A stretch of 64,000 nucleotides of DNA from Flavobacterium beibuense F44-8. Its GTDB lineage: Bacteria > Bacteroidota > Bacteroidia > Flavobacteriales > Flavobacteriaceae. The notes beneath the pieces are model-generated. The model worked only from the letters and a program-made list of their open reading frames with translations. It was not told where the DNA came from and ran no database searches. The first letter of the stretch is position 1; each line of letters starts with the position of its first letter. The stretch lies in the NCBI RefSeq assembly GCF_000769915.1, contig NZ_JRLV01000006.1:156923-220922 (forward strand). The letters run 5' to 3'. Of the stretch, positions 1-8,542 are shown one piece after another. Both the position numbers and the translations under genes were made by a program.

Positions 1-123
1 AATAAAAAATTTATTAAACGTTTTACCTATCTGGAGAGTAAAGCAGGTGAAATGGGTAAATCACTTGCCGACATGACACTAGCCGAAATGGATGTATTTT
101 GGAATGAGGCTAAAAAACTATAG
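1..123 (+). CDS. mazG: MazG-like nucleoside triphosphate pyrophosphohydrolase, C-terminal fragment
   Basis: Only the last 40 codons are in the window; the gene enters from the left edge and stops at TAG. The visible residues (KFIKRFTYLE, then GKSLADMTLAEMD, then WNEAKK) match the C-terminal end of MazG proteins, where a GK-L-DMTLEEMD-LW-EAK pattern closes the protein. MazG hydrolyses nucleoside triphosphates to monophosphates and pyrophosphate, cleaning the nucleotide pool in the cytoplasm. The convergent minus-strand ORF ends directly next to its stop. The catalytic helices are outside the window, so the call rests on the tail alone. Confidence 0.8.
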   Translation, partial: NKKFIKRFTYLESKAGEMGKSLADMTLAEMDVFWNEAKKL

Positions 124-834
124 TCAGGCTAATGAAATACTTGGTTTAATTACTTCGCTACCCGATTGGCTTGTTATAGGGAATACAGAAAAACAAATTA
201 CCTTATCAACACCGTTAGTTTTTAGTATTTGTTTTATGGAGCTGAATTGTTTTTCATGCTGCTTTGTATAAATAAAATATACAGGATATGGACTGTTATT
301 TATTGTTATTAATAAAGGGAACTTTATGTAATCATCTCCAAGCTTCATATACTTGTGTTCTTCGTGTTCTATAAGGGTATAAGGATGATCTTTTTTAAAG
401 GTTTGAAATTTAAGTATGGTTTCTTTAAAGTCCTTTTTAGTGTTGCCCGATATGGGTACCCTTATGTCTTTAAACCCAACCTCCTGAATGTTTGTATAAA
501 AATGTATGGTACTGTTGTTTTCAGTAGGGTAGGATTTGCTGTAATTGAATATTAGGCCTGATTCTTTTCTGTTGACTGATTGTTTATTGTAAACAACCCT
601 TCGGATAATAATTACGGGTATAATTACTAAAAACAGCAACAAGGCAATAATAAAACCGATAATAACAGCATATTGAGACTTACCGCTAACACATTCTGAG
701 TGAAAACTTTTCCAGTAAGACTTAAAGGAATTGTGATAAAGACTTAGACTTATTATTTTCGTTAAACTGGTAAGATTTACTGCCAGATAGAAAGTAGTAT
801 AGGCAGCTGCTATTAAGATAAAGATAACCTGCAT
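124..834 (-). CDS. hypothetical membrane protein
   Basis: I do not recognise this protein. It has a hydrophobic N-terminal stretch, a second strong membrane segment near residues 70-93 of the longest ORF (251 aa) followed by basic residues (IIIRRVVYNK), then about 150 soluble residues. The longest frame starts at 879, but that ATG lies inside the terminator hairpin of the upstream gene and upstream of a TAnnTTTG -7 box at 858-865. The ATG at 834, residue 16 of the long frame, is therefore more likely, giving about 236 residues. The gene converges on mazG with no gap. Two membrane passes with a soluble C-terminal domain is what can be seen; no function is assigned. Confidence 0.6.
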   Translation of the reverse strand: MQVIFILIAAAYTTFYLAVNLTSLTKIISLSLYHNSFKSYWKSFHSECVSGKSQYAVIIGFIIALLLFLVIIPVIIIRRVVYNKQSVNRKESGLIFNYSKSYPTENNSTIHFYTNIQEVGFKDIRVPISGNTKKDFKETILKFQTFKKDHPYTLIEHEEHKYMKLGDDYIKFPLLITINNSPYPVYFIYTKQHEKQFSSIKQILKTNGVDKVICFSVFPITSQSGSEVIKPSISLA

Positions 835-857
835 AAATAAGGTGTGTATGGTTACGG

Positions 858-865
858 CAAATATA
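858..865 (-). promoter_or_regulatory. Bacteroidota -7 box (TATATTTG)
   Basis: On the minus strand this reads TATATTTG, an exact match to the TAnnTTTG -7 element used by the Bacteroidota primary sigma factor. It lies 23 bases upstream of the ATG at 834. No clear -33 TTG element is visible at the expected distance, so confidence is moderate. Confidence 0.45.
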
Positions 866-868
866 AAT

Positions 869-899
869 AAAAAAGCCATCTCACTGAGATGGCTTTTTT
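869..899 (-). terminator. intrinsic terminator of the DUF349 gene
   Basis: The stem GCCATCT/AGATGGC (875-881 with 887-893) has a five-base loop and a run of T after it on the minus strand, directly after the DUF349 gene stop at 901. A-rich flanks make it nearly symmetric. Confidence 0.85.
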
Positions 900-900
900 G

Positions 901-2949
901 TTATTCGTTGTTATCGTTATTTTCCTTTTGGATAGTTCTTATTTGTTTAAGTTTTTCCTTCCAGGTTTTTAACTCTTCCTTATGGCGGTCAATATTTTTG
1001 TGAATCTCTTTTATGAAAGGATTATCATCCTTAGCGTTAGAGATAAATTGAATATTGTTTTCCAGCTGTAGTATCTCGCTTTGTACTTCATCAATTTTAC
1101 GCATAATGAAAATCTGTTCGTTTTCAAGTTTGCGGGAGTCATCGCTGTCTGCAAGCTGTTCAAGGCGGTTATTAAATTTAACCATCTCAGCCTCTTTTTT
1201 AGACAGGCTCAGTTTGTCAAACAATGCATCCAGTATTTTATTGAATTTACCCTCAATATGGCGTCTTGACTGTGGTACACGACCCAGGTTTTTCCAGTTG
1301 TCTATGTGTTGTTTAATAGCATCAAGATCGGTTTTATGATCGCCTGTAAGCTCAAAACTCTTAAGGTCTTCAAGGTATTCTTTCTTCTTGTCAAAAGCCT
1401 CAATTTCCTCTTTGTTAACTTCGTTTCTAACAGCGTGAAGCCTGTCGAAATAATGGTTACATGCCGCTTTGAATTCCTTCCATACCTTATCAGAATACTT
1501 TCTTGGAACGTGACCTATTTTTTTCCAGTCTTCCTGAATCTTTTTCATGATAGGGGTGGTGGCACTAAAGTCTTCACTGTCTTTAAGTGATTCTGCCTTT
1601 TCTACCAGTTCCATTTTTTTGGTAAGGTTGTCCTGCTGCTCTTTCTTAATGTCTTTATAGAAAGAGTTTTTGTTCGCATTAAACTCTCTTACGGCAGCTT
1701 TAAAGTGAGCCCACGTATCTTCGTTTACTTCAATAGGTACTTTACCCGCTTCAAAGAATGCAGATCTTAAAGCCTCAATTTTTTCTATTTGTCCCTGCCA
1801 TGCATTGTGAGAGCTAACTTTTTCTTTAGCGATCTCTTCAATTTTGGCAATGATTTCTTTTTTCTTTGCAAGGTTTTCTTCTTCCTTACCTCTCAGTTGA
1901 GCAAAAAACGCCTCACGCTTATCATGTAGCTGTTTTGTAAGCTCACTAAACTGATTCCATATTTCCTCGCGGTGTTCTCTGTCTACAGGACCTATCTCTT
2001 CTTTCCATATTTTATGTAAAGACTGTAGTTCCCTAAAGGCCTTGTTAGTGTCTTCTTCCTGTAATAGTTCCTCAACACGCTCTATGATTTTTTGCTTTTG
2101 CTCAAGGTTGTGCTTAAAGTCTAAATCACGGGCTTCCCTGTCAAGGTGAAGATGGTCGTAAAAACGCTCAATGTGGAAATGGAAGTTATTCCAAACGTGG
2201 TTGTATTTATCTCGCGGAATAGGTCCTGCGGTTTTCCACTGCTCACGGATGGTGTTAACGTGTTTAAGTGAATCGCTTATACTTTCGTCGCCATCTATAA
2301 CCTTTTTAAGCTCGTCTATAAGCGCAAGCCTTTTATCAAGGTTGTTTTTAAGATTGTTTTGCAGTGATTTGAAATGTGCATTTCTTTTATCTCTGTATTC
2401 GCTGTAGGCAGAATCAAACCTGCTTTTTAACGGGAAGTGATATTCAAACCCCGATGTATCACCATCATTATCATGGCTGTATTCATCTCTTTTCTCTTCA
2501 ATGAGATGATTGTATTTAGAATAAAATTCTTTCTTTATTTCTTCAACGTGCTCTTTAACAGACATTACTTTCTCGTGAGCTACTAATTTTTCCAGCTCAT
2601 CGGTAAGTTTTTCCATAGAAAAAGCTTCGTAGTTCTGCATAGGTATATTATGCCTTTCTGAAGCGGAATCATCTTCGCTGTCCTCTGCATTAGAATCTTC
2701 TATCGCTTCGACTGCTGATTTTTTCTTAGGAGTGCCTTCCTGCTCGTTGTTTTCGTTTCCTGCACTCAATAGCTCTTCGGGAGCAAAAGGCATTTGCCCT
2801 TCAGTCTCATGAATATCGCCAAATTCGTTAAGCCCTTTGTTTTCTTCATTGGGTACATTGGCAAGTTCATTTTTGTCTATTGCTCCGTTTAGTTCCTTTA
2901 ACTCCTTTCCATCTGCATCCTGCAGGTTATCATTCTTTTCTTCTAACAT
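901..2949 (-). CDS. DUF349 domain-containing protein
   Basis: This 682-residue protein has an acidic, low-complexity N-terminus of about 120 residues, rich in Glu, Asp and Asn. After it come five repeats of the DUF349 type, each marked by a W-K-x-x-G-x-(V/I)-P core and a following W or F with an aromatic-rich helix (for example WKTAGPIPRDKYNHVW and WKKIGHVPRKYSDKVW). The last 80 residues look like a charged coiled coil. Proteins of this kind are cytoplasmic and common in Flavobacteria, but their role is not established. No signal peptide or membrane segment is present. The gene stands alone, with aroE 157 bases upstream and a strong terminator directly after it. Confidence 0.9.
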   Translation of the reverse strand: MLEEKNDNLQDADGKELKELNGAIDKNELANVPNEENKGLNEFGDIHETEGQMPFAPEELLSAGNENNEQEGTPKKKSAVEAIEDSNAEDSEDDSASERHNIPMQNYEAFSMEKLTDELEKLVAHEKVMSVKEHVEEIKKEFYSKYNHLIEEKRDEYSHDNDGDTSGFEYHFPLKSRFDSAYSEYRDKRNAHFKSLQNNLKNNLDKRLALIDELKKVIDGDESISDSLKHVNTIREQWKTAGPIPRDKYNHVWNNFHFHIERFYDHLHLDREARDLDFKHNLEQKQKIIERVEELLQEEDTNKAFRELQSLHKIWKEEIGPVDREHREEIWNQFSELTKQLHDKREAFFAQLRGKEEENLAKKKEIIAKIEEIAKEKVSSHNAWQGQIEKIEALRSAFFEAGKVPIEVNEDTWAHFKAAVREFNANKNSFYKDIKKEQQDNLTKKMELVEKAESLKDSEDFSATTPIMKKIQEDWKKIGHVPRKYSDKVWKEFKAACNHYFDRLHAVRNEVNKEEIEAFDKKKEYLEDLKSFELTGDHKTDLDAIKQHIDNWKNLGRVPQSRRHIEGKFNKILDALFDKLSLSKKEAEMVKFNNRLEQLADSDDSRKLENEQIFIMRKIDEVQSEILQLENNIQFISNAKDDNPFIKEIHKNIDRHKEELKTWKEKLKQIRTIQKENNDNNE

Positions 2950-3105
2950 TTCTTTAAATGCTTAAGGTTTATATTGTACTTTACTTCCCGAAGATAGTAA
3001 AGCCTGTTTAAAATTCAAAAAAAAACGCTATTTTATGTTAATTATAGTTTGGTTTTGAATATTTAGTTAACTTTTTGATTTAAATAAGTTTAAATATTTA
3101 AATTT

Positions 3106-3867
3106 TTATTTATTCCATATCTTCCAGGCTTTCTCTGCCTGATATACCAGCATTTTGTACCCGTTAGATGTTTTGGCTCCGTGTTCGGCAGCCTTTCTCA
3201 TAAAGGTTGTTTCTTCGGGGTTGTATACCAAATCAAAAGCGATGTGCTTATCGGTAAACAGGCTGTAATCCAGCGGCGGACATTCGTCTATATTAGGGTG
3301 AGTGCCCAGTGGAGTGGTATTGATGATTATTTGGTACTCGTTAAAAATTTCCCTGTCAAGGTCGTTGTATGAAAATATCACATCACTTTCCTTGCGGGAA
3401 ACAAAGTCGTACTCTATTTTTAGTTTGCGCAGGGCATAGGCTATAGCTTTAGATGCTCCGCCTGTTCCCAGTATAAGTGCCTTTTGATGGTGTGATTCCA
3501 GTAATGGCTTTAGTGCTTTTTTAAATCCGGTGTGATCGGTATTATAGCCTTTAAGTTTTCCTTTTTTGGAAATGGTTATGGTGTTTACCGCGCCTATTAC
3601 ACGTGCTGTTTTATGAAGCGAATCGAGCATGGAAATAACATCTTCCTTGTACGGTATGGTAACATTAAGTCCTCTAAGCTTTTTGGTTTCTTCCAGTATG
3701 TTACGTAGTTCGCCTATGTATTCCAAATCAAAATTCTGATAGTAGCAATTGTCCATTCCCTTTTTAGTGAATTTATCATTAAAATATTTGGCAGAAAACG
3801 AATAGCTGATCCCTTTGCCTACAAGTCCGTATATTTTTTTTGACTTCTTTTTCAAAATGTCCTTCAT
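3106..3867 (-). CDS. aroE: shikimate dehydrogenase
   Basis: It reduces 3-dehydroshikimate to shikimate with NADPH in the pathway to chorismate and the aromatic amino acids. The N-terminal substrate domain shows SYSFSAKYF (substrate serines) and NVTIPYKED with the catalytic Lys at residue 74. NTDHTGF near 109-115 carries the conserved Asn and Asp. The nucleotide loop GTGGAS is at 134-139, and the C-terminal helix has NGYKMLVYQAEKAW. At 253 residues it is of normal length, with a slightly longer lysine-rich N-terminus than usual, so a start a few codons later is possible. It lies downstream of a TPR gene whose terminator separates the two. Confidence 0.95.
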   Translation of the reverse strand: MKDILKKKSKKIYGLVGKGISYSFSAKYFNDKFTKKGMDNCYYQNFDLEYIGELRNILEETKKLRGLNVTIPYKEDVISMLDSLHKTARVIGAVNTITISKKGKLKGYNTDHTGFKKALKPLLESHHQKALILGTGGASKAIAYALRKLKIEYDFVSRKESDVIFSYNDLDREIFNEYQIIINTTPLGTHPNIDECPPLDYSLFTDKHIAFDLVYNPEETTFMRKAAEHGAKTSNGYKMLVYQAEKAWKIWNK

Positions 3868-3970
3868 TTATTTGGCTCAATTTATAAAAGCTTCTCACAA
3901 AGATTGCTATTTCTTTGTTATCAGGCTGTGTTCTAATTGTTAATTTATGTGTTGGTGGTTTTTTGTAAAT

Positions 3971-4009
3971 AAAAACTGGCAACAAAGATTATAAATTCTA
4001 TGTTGCCAG
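3971..4009 (-). terminator. intrinsic terminator of the TPR gene
   Basis: A nine-base inverted repeat, CTGGCAACA (3976-3984) with TGTTGCCAG (4001-4009), has an AT-rich 16-base loop. On the minus strand it is followed by a T-rich stretch. It sits 27 bases after the stop of the TPR gene. Confidence 0.75.
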
Positions 4010-4035
4010 CCAATATTACGGTATTTATTTCTCTG

Positions 4036-5433
4036 TTATTTTGCCCTGTTCTTTTTAATAGTTTCCTGTACGGTAGTGTTTTCCCATATAGTAGGGAAAA
4101 ACTCTTCTAAAAGAACATGGTTTTTAAAATTAAGCCTAAGTCCGTTGCTAAGGTGGAAAACACCTTTATCTTCCTGATGCATCATAAAATACAATCCGGC
4201 AAGGCGGTATTCTACCTCATACTCTTCAGGATAGTATTCAGATGCCTGTAGCAGGGTATTTGCAGCTGTTTCATACTCCCCAAGGAACTGAAGTGTATCT
4301 GTCCAAAACAACCATGTATCTAACTGGTAATCGCCATACTCTACAGCTTTACGGTAACCCTCTTCGGCTTCTTCATGGAAGTTAAGCGCTTTGTTAATTA
4401 CTGCATAGCGTTTCCAGTACATTTTATTTTCGTTGTCTATGCCTATTGCTTTGTTGGCATAGTAAAGTGCTTTCTGGTAATTTTGGCGACGGATATAAAA
4501 ATCGGTTATAGCTATCCATGCCTTATCCAGTAACGGATCTTCGTGAACCGTTTTTAAATAAAACTTAAGTGCCTTTTCATGATCGCCAAGTCTTTCATAA
4601 CACTTACCTACACGAAGCAGTGCAAAAGAGGTTGGGTCATCAAGCTCCATAGTGATATTATAGCACCCAATAGCTTCCTCATAACGTTTTAGTTTTTCAA
4701 GGGTTTTTGCTTTTTCAAGAAAAGCACCAAGGAAACTCTCGTCAATTAGGGTAGCATAATCAAACGCTCTTAACGCCTGTTCAAAATTATTTACTGCATA
4801 GTACTGACGGCCCAGTTGGTGCCATGCCACATCGCTGTATGGATTTCGGTCAATAAAGCTGTTAAGGAAATCAATTGCTTCAAGATTCTGGTCTAAAAAG
4901 TCAAAGCAATACACTACATTGTATAATGCAGAGTGGTCATCAGTATCTTCTTCAAGACACTTAATAAAACTTTCTTTTGCCTGCTCAAGGTTATCCATAA
5001 ACAGGTATTCCATACCAATAAGTGAGTATACATCGGCATAATCGTCTGTATACTTTAAAGCAACATGAAGCAGCTCTACAGCTTTATCATGCTGATCCCT
5101 TTTAGAATAAATATTGGCTTTTTGGATGTAAATTTCTTCGTTTGTAGGTTCGATGGCATAAAGATCATTAAGTAATCTTTCCGCTATATCAAGTCTGTCA
5201 TCAAACACTAATAGTTCAACCTGCACTAATTTTAAACCTGTTGATTTGGGATGTTGTTCCAAACCTAATTTTAAGGCCTTCTTAGCTAAATTAATTTTTC
5301 CGGAATCAAGATAATGAAGAATAATGTCTTCAAACTCTTCGGAATCAAAGAAGAATACTTTGTTGGTTTTCAACATTGATTCGAACTTTGATAAGGATAA
5401 ACTGCGATCTTCTTCTTCGTGGCTCAAATTCAT
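4036..5433 (-). CDS. tetratricopeptide repeat protein
   Basis: This 465-residue protein has no signal peptide and consists almost entirely of TPR-like helical pairs, seen as repeated A-x-x-x-(Y/F)-x-x-A-(L/I) patterns from about residue 60 to 440 (for example QAKESFIKCLEEDTDDHSA and KALKFYLKTVHEDP). TPR arrays bind other proteins, so a scaffold or adaptor role in the cytoplasm is likely, but no partner can be named. It stands alone: the aminotransferase gene upstream is 116 bases away, and a terminator follows it. A short palindrome lies in its leader at 5466-5480. Confidence 0.85.
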   Translation of the reverse strand: MNLSHEEEDRSLSLSKFESMLKTNKVFFFDSEEFEDIILHYLDSGKINLAKKALKLGLEQHPKSTGLKLVQVELLVFDDRLDIAERLLNDLYAIEPTNEEIYIQKANIYSKRDQHDKAVELLHVALKYTDDYADVYSLIGMEYLFMDNLEQAKESFIKCLEEDTDDHSALYNVVYCFDFLDQNLEAIDFLNSFIDRNPYSDVAWHQLGRQYYAVNNFEQALRAFDYATLIDESFLGAFLEKAKTLEKLKRYEEAIGCYNITMELDDPTSFALLRVGKCYERLGDHEKALKFYLKTVHEDPLLDKAWIAITDFYIRRQNYQKALYYANKAIGIDNENKMYWKRYAVINKALNFHEEAEEGYRKAVEYGDYQLDTWLFWTDTLQFLGEYETAANTLLQASEYYPEEYEVEYRLAGLYFMMHQEDKGVFHLSNGLRLNFKNHVLLEEFFPTIWENTTVQETIKKNRAK

Positions 5434-5465
5434 ACTCCCTTTAGTTTAAAATTATCCTTATTAAA

Positions 5466-5480
5466 GTTACAAAATGTAAC
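5466..5480. promoter_or_regulatory. palindrome GTTAC-N5-GTAAC in the TPR gene leader
   Basis: A perfect 5-5-5 inverted repeat (GTTAC AAAAT GTAAC) lies 33-47 bases upstream of the TPR start codon. It overlaps a sequence resembling a -7 box with one extra base. It could be an operator, or a chance palindrome in AT-rich DNA. Confidence 0.25.
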
Positions 5481-5549
5481 ACTCAATAGGAATATATCCT
5501 TATTTGTTTTGAACAATTTAATTAACAATTTTTTGAGGGTTTAATCCTG

Positions 5550-6737
5550 TTATTGTTCTGCTAAAATCTCATTTAATACTTCAATAATAATGCCACATCC
5601 CTCTTTAATCTCTTCGTTTGAGATAGTTAGGGGAGGAGTAATTCGTATCGCCTTACCTTCAAACAGTAACCAGAAAAGAATAAGTCCTTTTTCCTGGCAT
5701 CTTAAAATGGTCCTGTTAGTGATATCATCGCTTTTGGTCATTGCTGCAAGCATTAGTCCGCGGCCTCTTACATCTTCTATTAAAGGGTGTACGAGTAGTT
5801 CCCTAAACAGTTTTTCCTTTTCAAGTGCTTGTGCCATTATGTCGGTTTCCGTTAGTTCCTGCAATGTAGCAAGACAGGCAGCTGCAATAACCGGATGACC
5901 GCCAAAAGTGGTAATATGCCCCAGTTTAGGGTCATGGCTAAGCAGATCCATCATCTCTTCCGATGCTGTGAAAGCACCTACAGGCATTCCTCCGCCCATA
6001 CCTTTCCCCATAATAATTACGTCAGGAACGATATCATAGTTTTGGAAGCCGAACAGTTTTCCGGTACGGCCAAAGCCCGGTTGTATCTCGTCGAGTATCA
6101 TTATGGCGCCTACTTCGTCACAACGTTCTCTTACCTTTCTAAGGAAATCGTTTTCCGGCTGAATGAATCCTGCACCGCCCTGAATGGTTTCCAGTATGAT
6201 ACCGGCTGTTTTTGTGGTTATTTTTTGCAGGTCTTCCTCATTATTAAACGTAATGAAGTCTACATCCGGAATTAAAGGTCTGAATATTTGCTTGCGCTCC
6301 TCAAATCCCATAACGCTCATAGAGCCCATAGTATTGCCGTGGTAAGCATTAAAGCATGATATTAGCTGACTCCTGCCTGTAACCCTTCGTGCCAGTTTTA
6401 AAGCACCTTCAGTTGCTTCGGTGCCCGAATTGGTCAGGTAGGTTTTGTTAAGCTTAACCGGAAGGTTTTGGGCTAAAAGCTTACAAAATTCAGTAGCAGG
6501 GTGCTGTGCATACTCGCCATATACCATAACATGCGAATACTTGTTAAGCTGATCTATTATGGCATTATTTACCCTTGGGTGCTGATGCCCCAGGCTGGCT
6601 GCCGATACTCCGGCTACAAAGTCAAGATAGGCTTTGTTATTAGTGTCATATATATAAGAGCCCCTGGCGTGAGAAACTTCCATTCCCAGCGGATGGGGAG
6701 AAGTTTGTGCCTGGTACTTTAAAAAGTCGTTAATCAT
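5550..6737 (-). CDS. class III aminotransferase (acetylornithine aminotransferase-like)
   Basis: This is a 395-residue PLP-dependent enzyme of fold type I. NSGTEATEGALKLAR near 103-117 binds the cofactor phosphate. LDEIQPGFGRTGK near 215-227 contains the Asp that pairs with the PLP ring nitrogen, and the Schiff-base lysine is K245 in MGKGMGGG. The family includes acetylornithine, ornithine and 4-aminobutyrate aminotransferases. No arginine-pathway gene is nearby to fix the substrate, so I leave out a symbol. Its start is 12 bases after the stop of the OstA-like gene, which suggests co-transcription although the two functions have no obvious link. Confidence 0.88.
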   Translation of the reverse strand: MINDFLKYQAQTSPHPLGMEVSHARGSYIYDTNNKAYLDFVAGVSAASLGHQHPRVNNAIIDQLNKYSHVMVYGEYAQHPATEFCKLLAQNLPVKLNKTYLTNSGTEATEGALKLARRVTGRSQLISCFNAYHGNTMGSMSVMGFEERKQIFRPLIPDVDFITFNNEEDLQKITTKTAGIILETIQGGAGFIQPENDFLRKVRERCDEVGAIMILDEIQPGFGRTGKLFGFQNYDIVPDVIIMGKGMGGGMPVGAFTASEEMMDLLSHDPKLGHITTFGGHPVIAAACLATLQELTETDIMAQALEKEKLFRELLVHPLIEDVRGRGLMLAAMTKSDDITNRTILRCQEKGLILFWLLFEGKAIRITPPLTISNEEIKEGCGIIIEVLNEILAEQ

Positions 6738-6749
6738 AATGTAAATGTG

Positions 6750-8411
6750 TTATTCTTTACTTACAGGAGGTTTAGGCTTAGGGTTGTTCTTGTCATAATC
6801 AAGTGTTTCCTGAAGCACTTCCATAGGTGTGTCTTCTTCTTTTTTCTTTTCCAGACTTTCTTTCACGATTTGCTCGTGTAGTTCCTGTTCTTCGGGAGGG
6901 AAAATATCTTCCCGTTTTTCAATCATCTCATCGCCACGCCAAATAAAGCCTCTTAGTTTTTTTATATTATCGGGGAACATACTTGGAGGATAGGTTGTAG
7001 CGTCTACGTTGTTGTGTGAAAAAACCTGAGATAATTCATTGTCTACAAAATGCATGCTAATTTTACTACTCACGCTTTTGTCTATTCCTATCAGGTTTTC
7101 CTTGTCATAATTGTAAAGCACCTTCTCGGTGTTTTTGTTAAACTCTACATACGAGAGTTTATTATCCTTAAACTTACCATAAAGGTTTAATCCTTTTATT
7201 TGGTTATAGTTAGGATTGTTAGGTGTGTTTTTAGCCGATATGGTATCCAGCTGTATCATAAAGGCATTGTTGATTACTTTTAGAGAGTCCAGCTTTTCGG
7301 TTTTAGTGTCAGATATAAGGTGCATAACATCACCCGTAAGCTGGCTTTTACCATTCCATATCACAGGGCGACCAATAAGCTGTGTAAGTCCGGTTACTTC
7401 TTCAGAATGTATGGAATCACACTTACCGCTCATGTCTACTTTGTAAAAACGCGCATCGTTATAGCCTCTCACAACCCTTTCGCCTTCCTTGCCGGTAATT
7501 ACTATTTGCTTGGCATGAGTATAAAGCGAATCTTTCTCTACCAGTGTAACCACTTCGGCTCTTTTGGTAAGGTATAGGGAGTCCAGTTGTTTGTATACTT
7601 CAGCATAATGTCCTCTTGCCACAAATTTATTCACGGTATCGGTAACTCTTACGTTGTTTGTTGCCGATGAGAATTCCCTGTTCCTGTCATAATAAATGCT
7701 GTCACCCTTTATAACCTGAGTGTCATACTTAATATAAGAATTGGTTAACAGGTGGGCAAAGTTCTTTTTAGTGTCATAAAACCCTTTCTCGGTATAAATA
7801 TAGTTCTCCTCGCTGGTAATGGTTGTTGGTCCGAATACGTAGGAGTGCCCTGAGTTGGTATAATAATCAAGGTGGTTTGACTTTAATACATACTGAGGAT
7901 TGGTTAATGTAACTGCTGTAAGGAACTGGTATTTCTTTTGGTTGGCATAAAACCTGCCCGACTTGCTTTTAAGTGTATTGTCGCCATTTACTATGGTACC
8001 ATACGAATTATAATACGCTTCCTGTTTGTTTCGGTCAAAATAAATGGTATCGGTAGTAAGGGTCATTTCCGGTGAACGCATCACTACGTTGCCCGATGCA
8101 AATGCAAAGTTCTTGTTACCGTTATATTCGGCATAATCACTATTCATGTGCAGGGTGTCCCCCTGATTGAATTTTATGTTACCATAAGCCTTTAGGTAGT
8201 TTTCCTTTTCCAGTATATAGGCCTTGTTACACTTCATGATAGAACCGTTATGCTCTACTTCAACATTGCCTATAAGGGTAATGGCACCCGGTACTTCGTT
8301 CTCGTTTTTATCGGTATAGTCGGTATGCAGTACTCTTATTTTTTCCTGGGCAAGGGCAGGGGTGCTGTAAAAAGCTAAAAATGAGAGTAAAATAAAAAAC
8401 AGTCTTTTCAA
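6750..8411 (-). CDS. OstA/LptA-like lipopolysaccharide-transport family protein
   Basis: The protein has a signal peptide (KRLFFILLSFLAFYSTPALAQ) and then long stretches of alternating short beta strands, as in the OstA/LptA jelly-roll family that carries lipopolysaccharide across the periplasm. Repeated phrases such as ALLEKENYLKA-YG-I and SKSGRF-A--K fit that fold. A longer frame of 583 aa starts at 8501, but its first 30 residues are poor in signal-peptide character and lie upstream of a -7 box at 8429-8436. A TTG at 8411 gives 553 residues with the signal peptide at the very N-terminus, so I prefer it. The tail is proline- and lysine-rich. An LptA- or LptD-N-like role in the periplasm is inferred. 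Confidence 0.8.
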   Translation of the reverse strand: MKRLFFILLSFLAFYSTPALAQEKIRVLHTDYTDKNENEVPGAITLIGNVEVEHNGSIMKCNKAYILEKENYLKAYGNIKFNQGDTLHMNSDYAEYNGNKNFAFASGNVVMRSPEMTLTTDTIYFDRNKQEAYYNSYGTIVNGDNTLKSKSGRFYANQKKYQFLTAVTLTNPQYVLKSNHLDYYTNSGHSYVFGPTTITSEENYIYTEKGFYDTKKNFAHLLTNSYIKYDTQVIKGDSIYYDRNREFSSATNNVRVTDTVNKFVARGHYAEVYKQLDSLYLTKRAEVVTLVEKDSLYTHAKQIVITGKEGERVVRGYNDARFYKVDMSGKCDSIHSEEVTGLTQLIGRPVIWNGKSQLTGDVMHLISDTKTEKLDSLKVINNAFMIQLDTISAKNTPNNPNYNQIKGLNLYGKFKDNKLSYVEFNKNTEKVLYNYDKENLIGIDKSVSSKISMHFVDNELSQVFSHNNVDATTYPPSMFPDNIKKLRGFIWRGDEMIEKREDIFPPEEQELHEQIVKESLEKKKEEDTPMEVLQETLDYDKNNPKPKPPVSKE

Positions 8412-8428
8412 TGTGTAAAAATTTGTTG

Positions 8429-8436
8429 CAAATTTA
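8429..8436 (-). promoter_or_regulatory. Bacteroidota -7 box (TAAATTTG) of the OstA-like gene
   Basis: An exact TAnnTTTG match on the minus strand lies 17 bases upstream of the proposed TTG start at 8411. It argues against the longer frame starting at 8501. No convincing -33 element is seen. Confidence 0.5.
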
Positions 8437-8504
8437 AGTAAAATACAATTCATTAACCTTAATTGTTTATAACTGTTGTGGGAGAGCAATAACCGAACCA
8501 AAGT

Positions 8505-8538
8505 ATAAAAAAAGCGCTTTAGGATTCTAAAGCGCTTT
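8505..8538 (-). terminator. intrinsic terminator of purA
   Basis: A perfect 12-base stem, AAAGCGCTTTAG with CTAAAGCGCTTT (8511-8522 and 8527-8538), has a four-base loop and is followed by a run of T on the minus strand. It lies just after the purA stop. Confidence 0.9.
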
Positions 8539-8542
8539 GTTA

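Noticed and set aside
3779..3985. 68-residue ORF overlapping the aroE start
   Set aside because: It is in another frame across the aroE 5' end and leader, has no recognisable domain and no promoter of its own; a chance frame.
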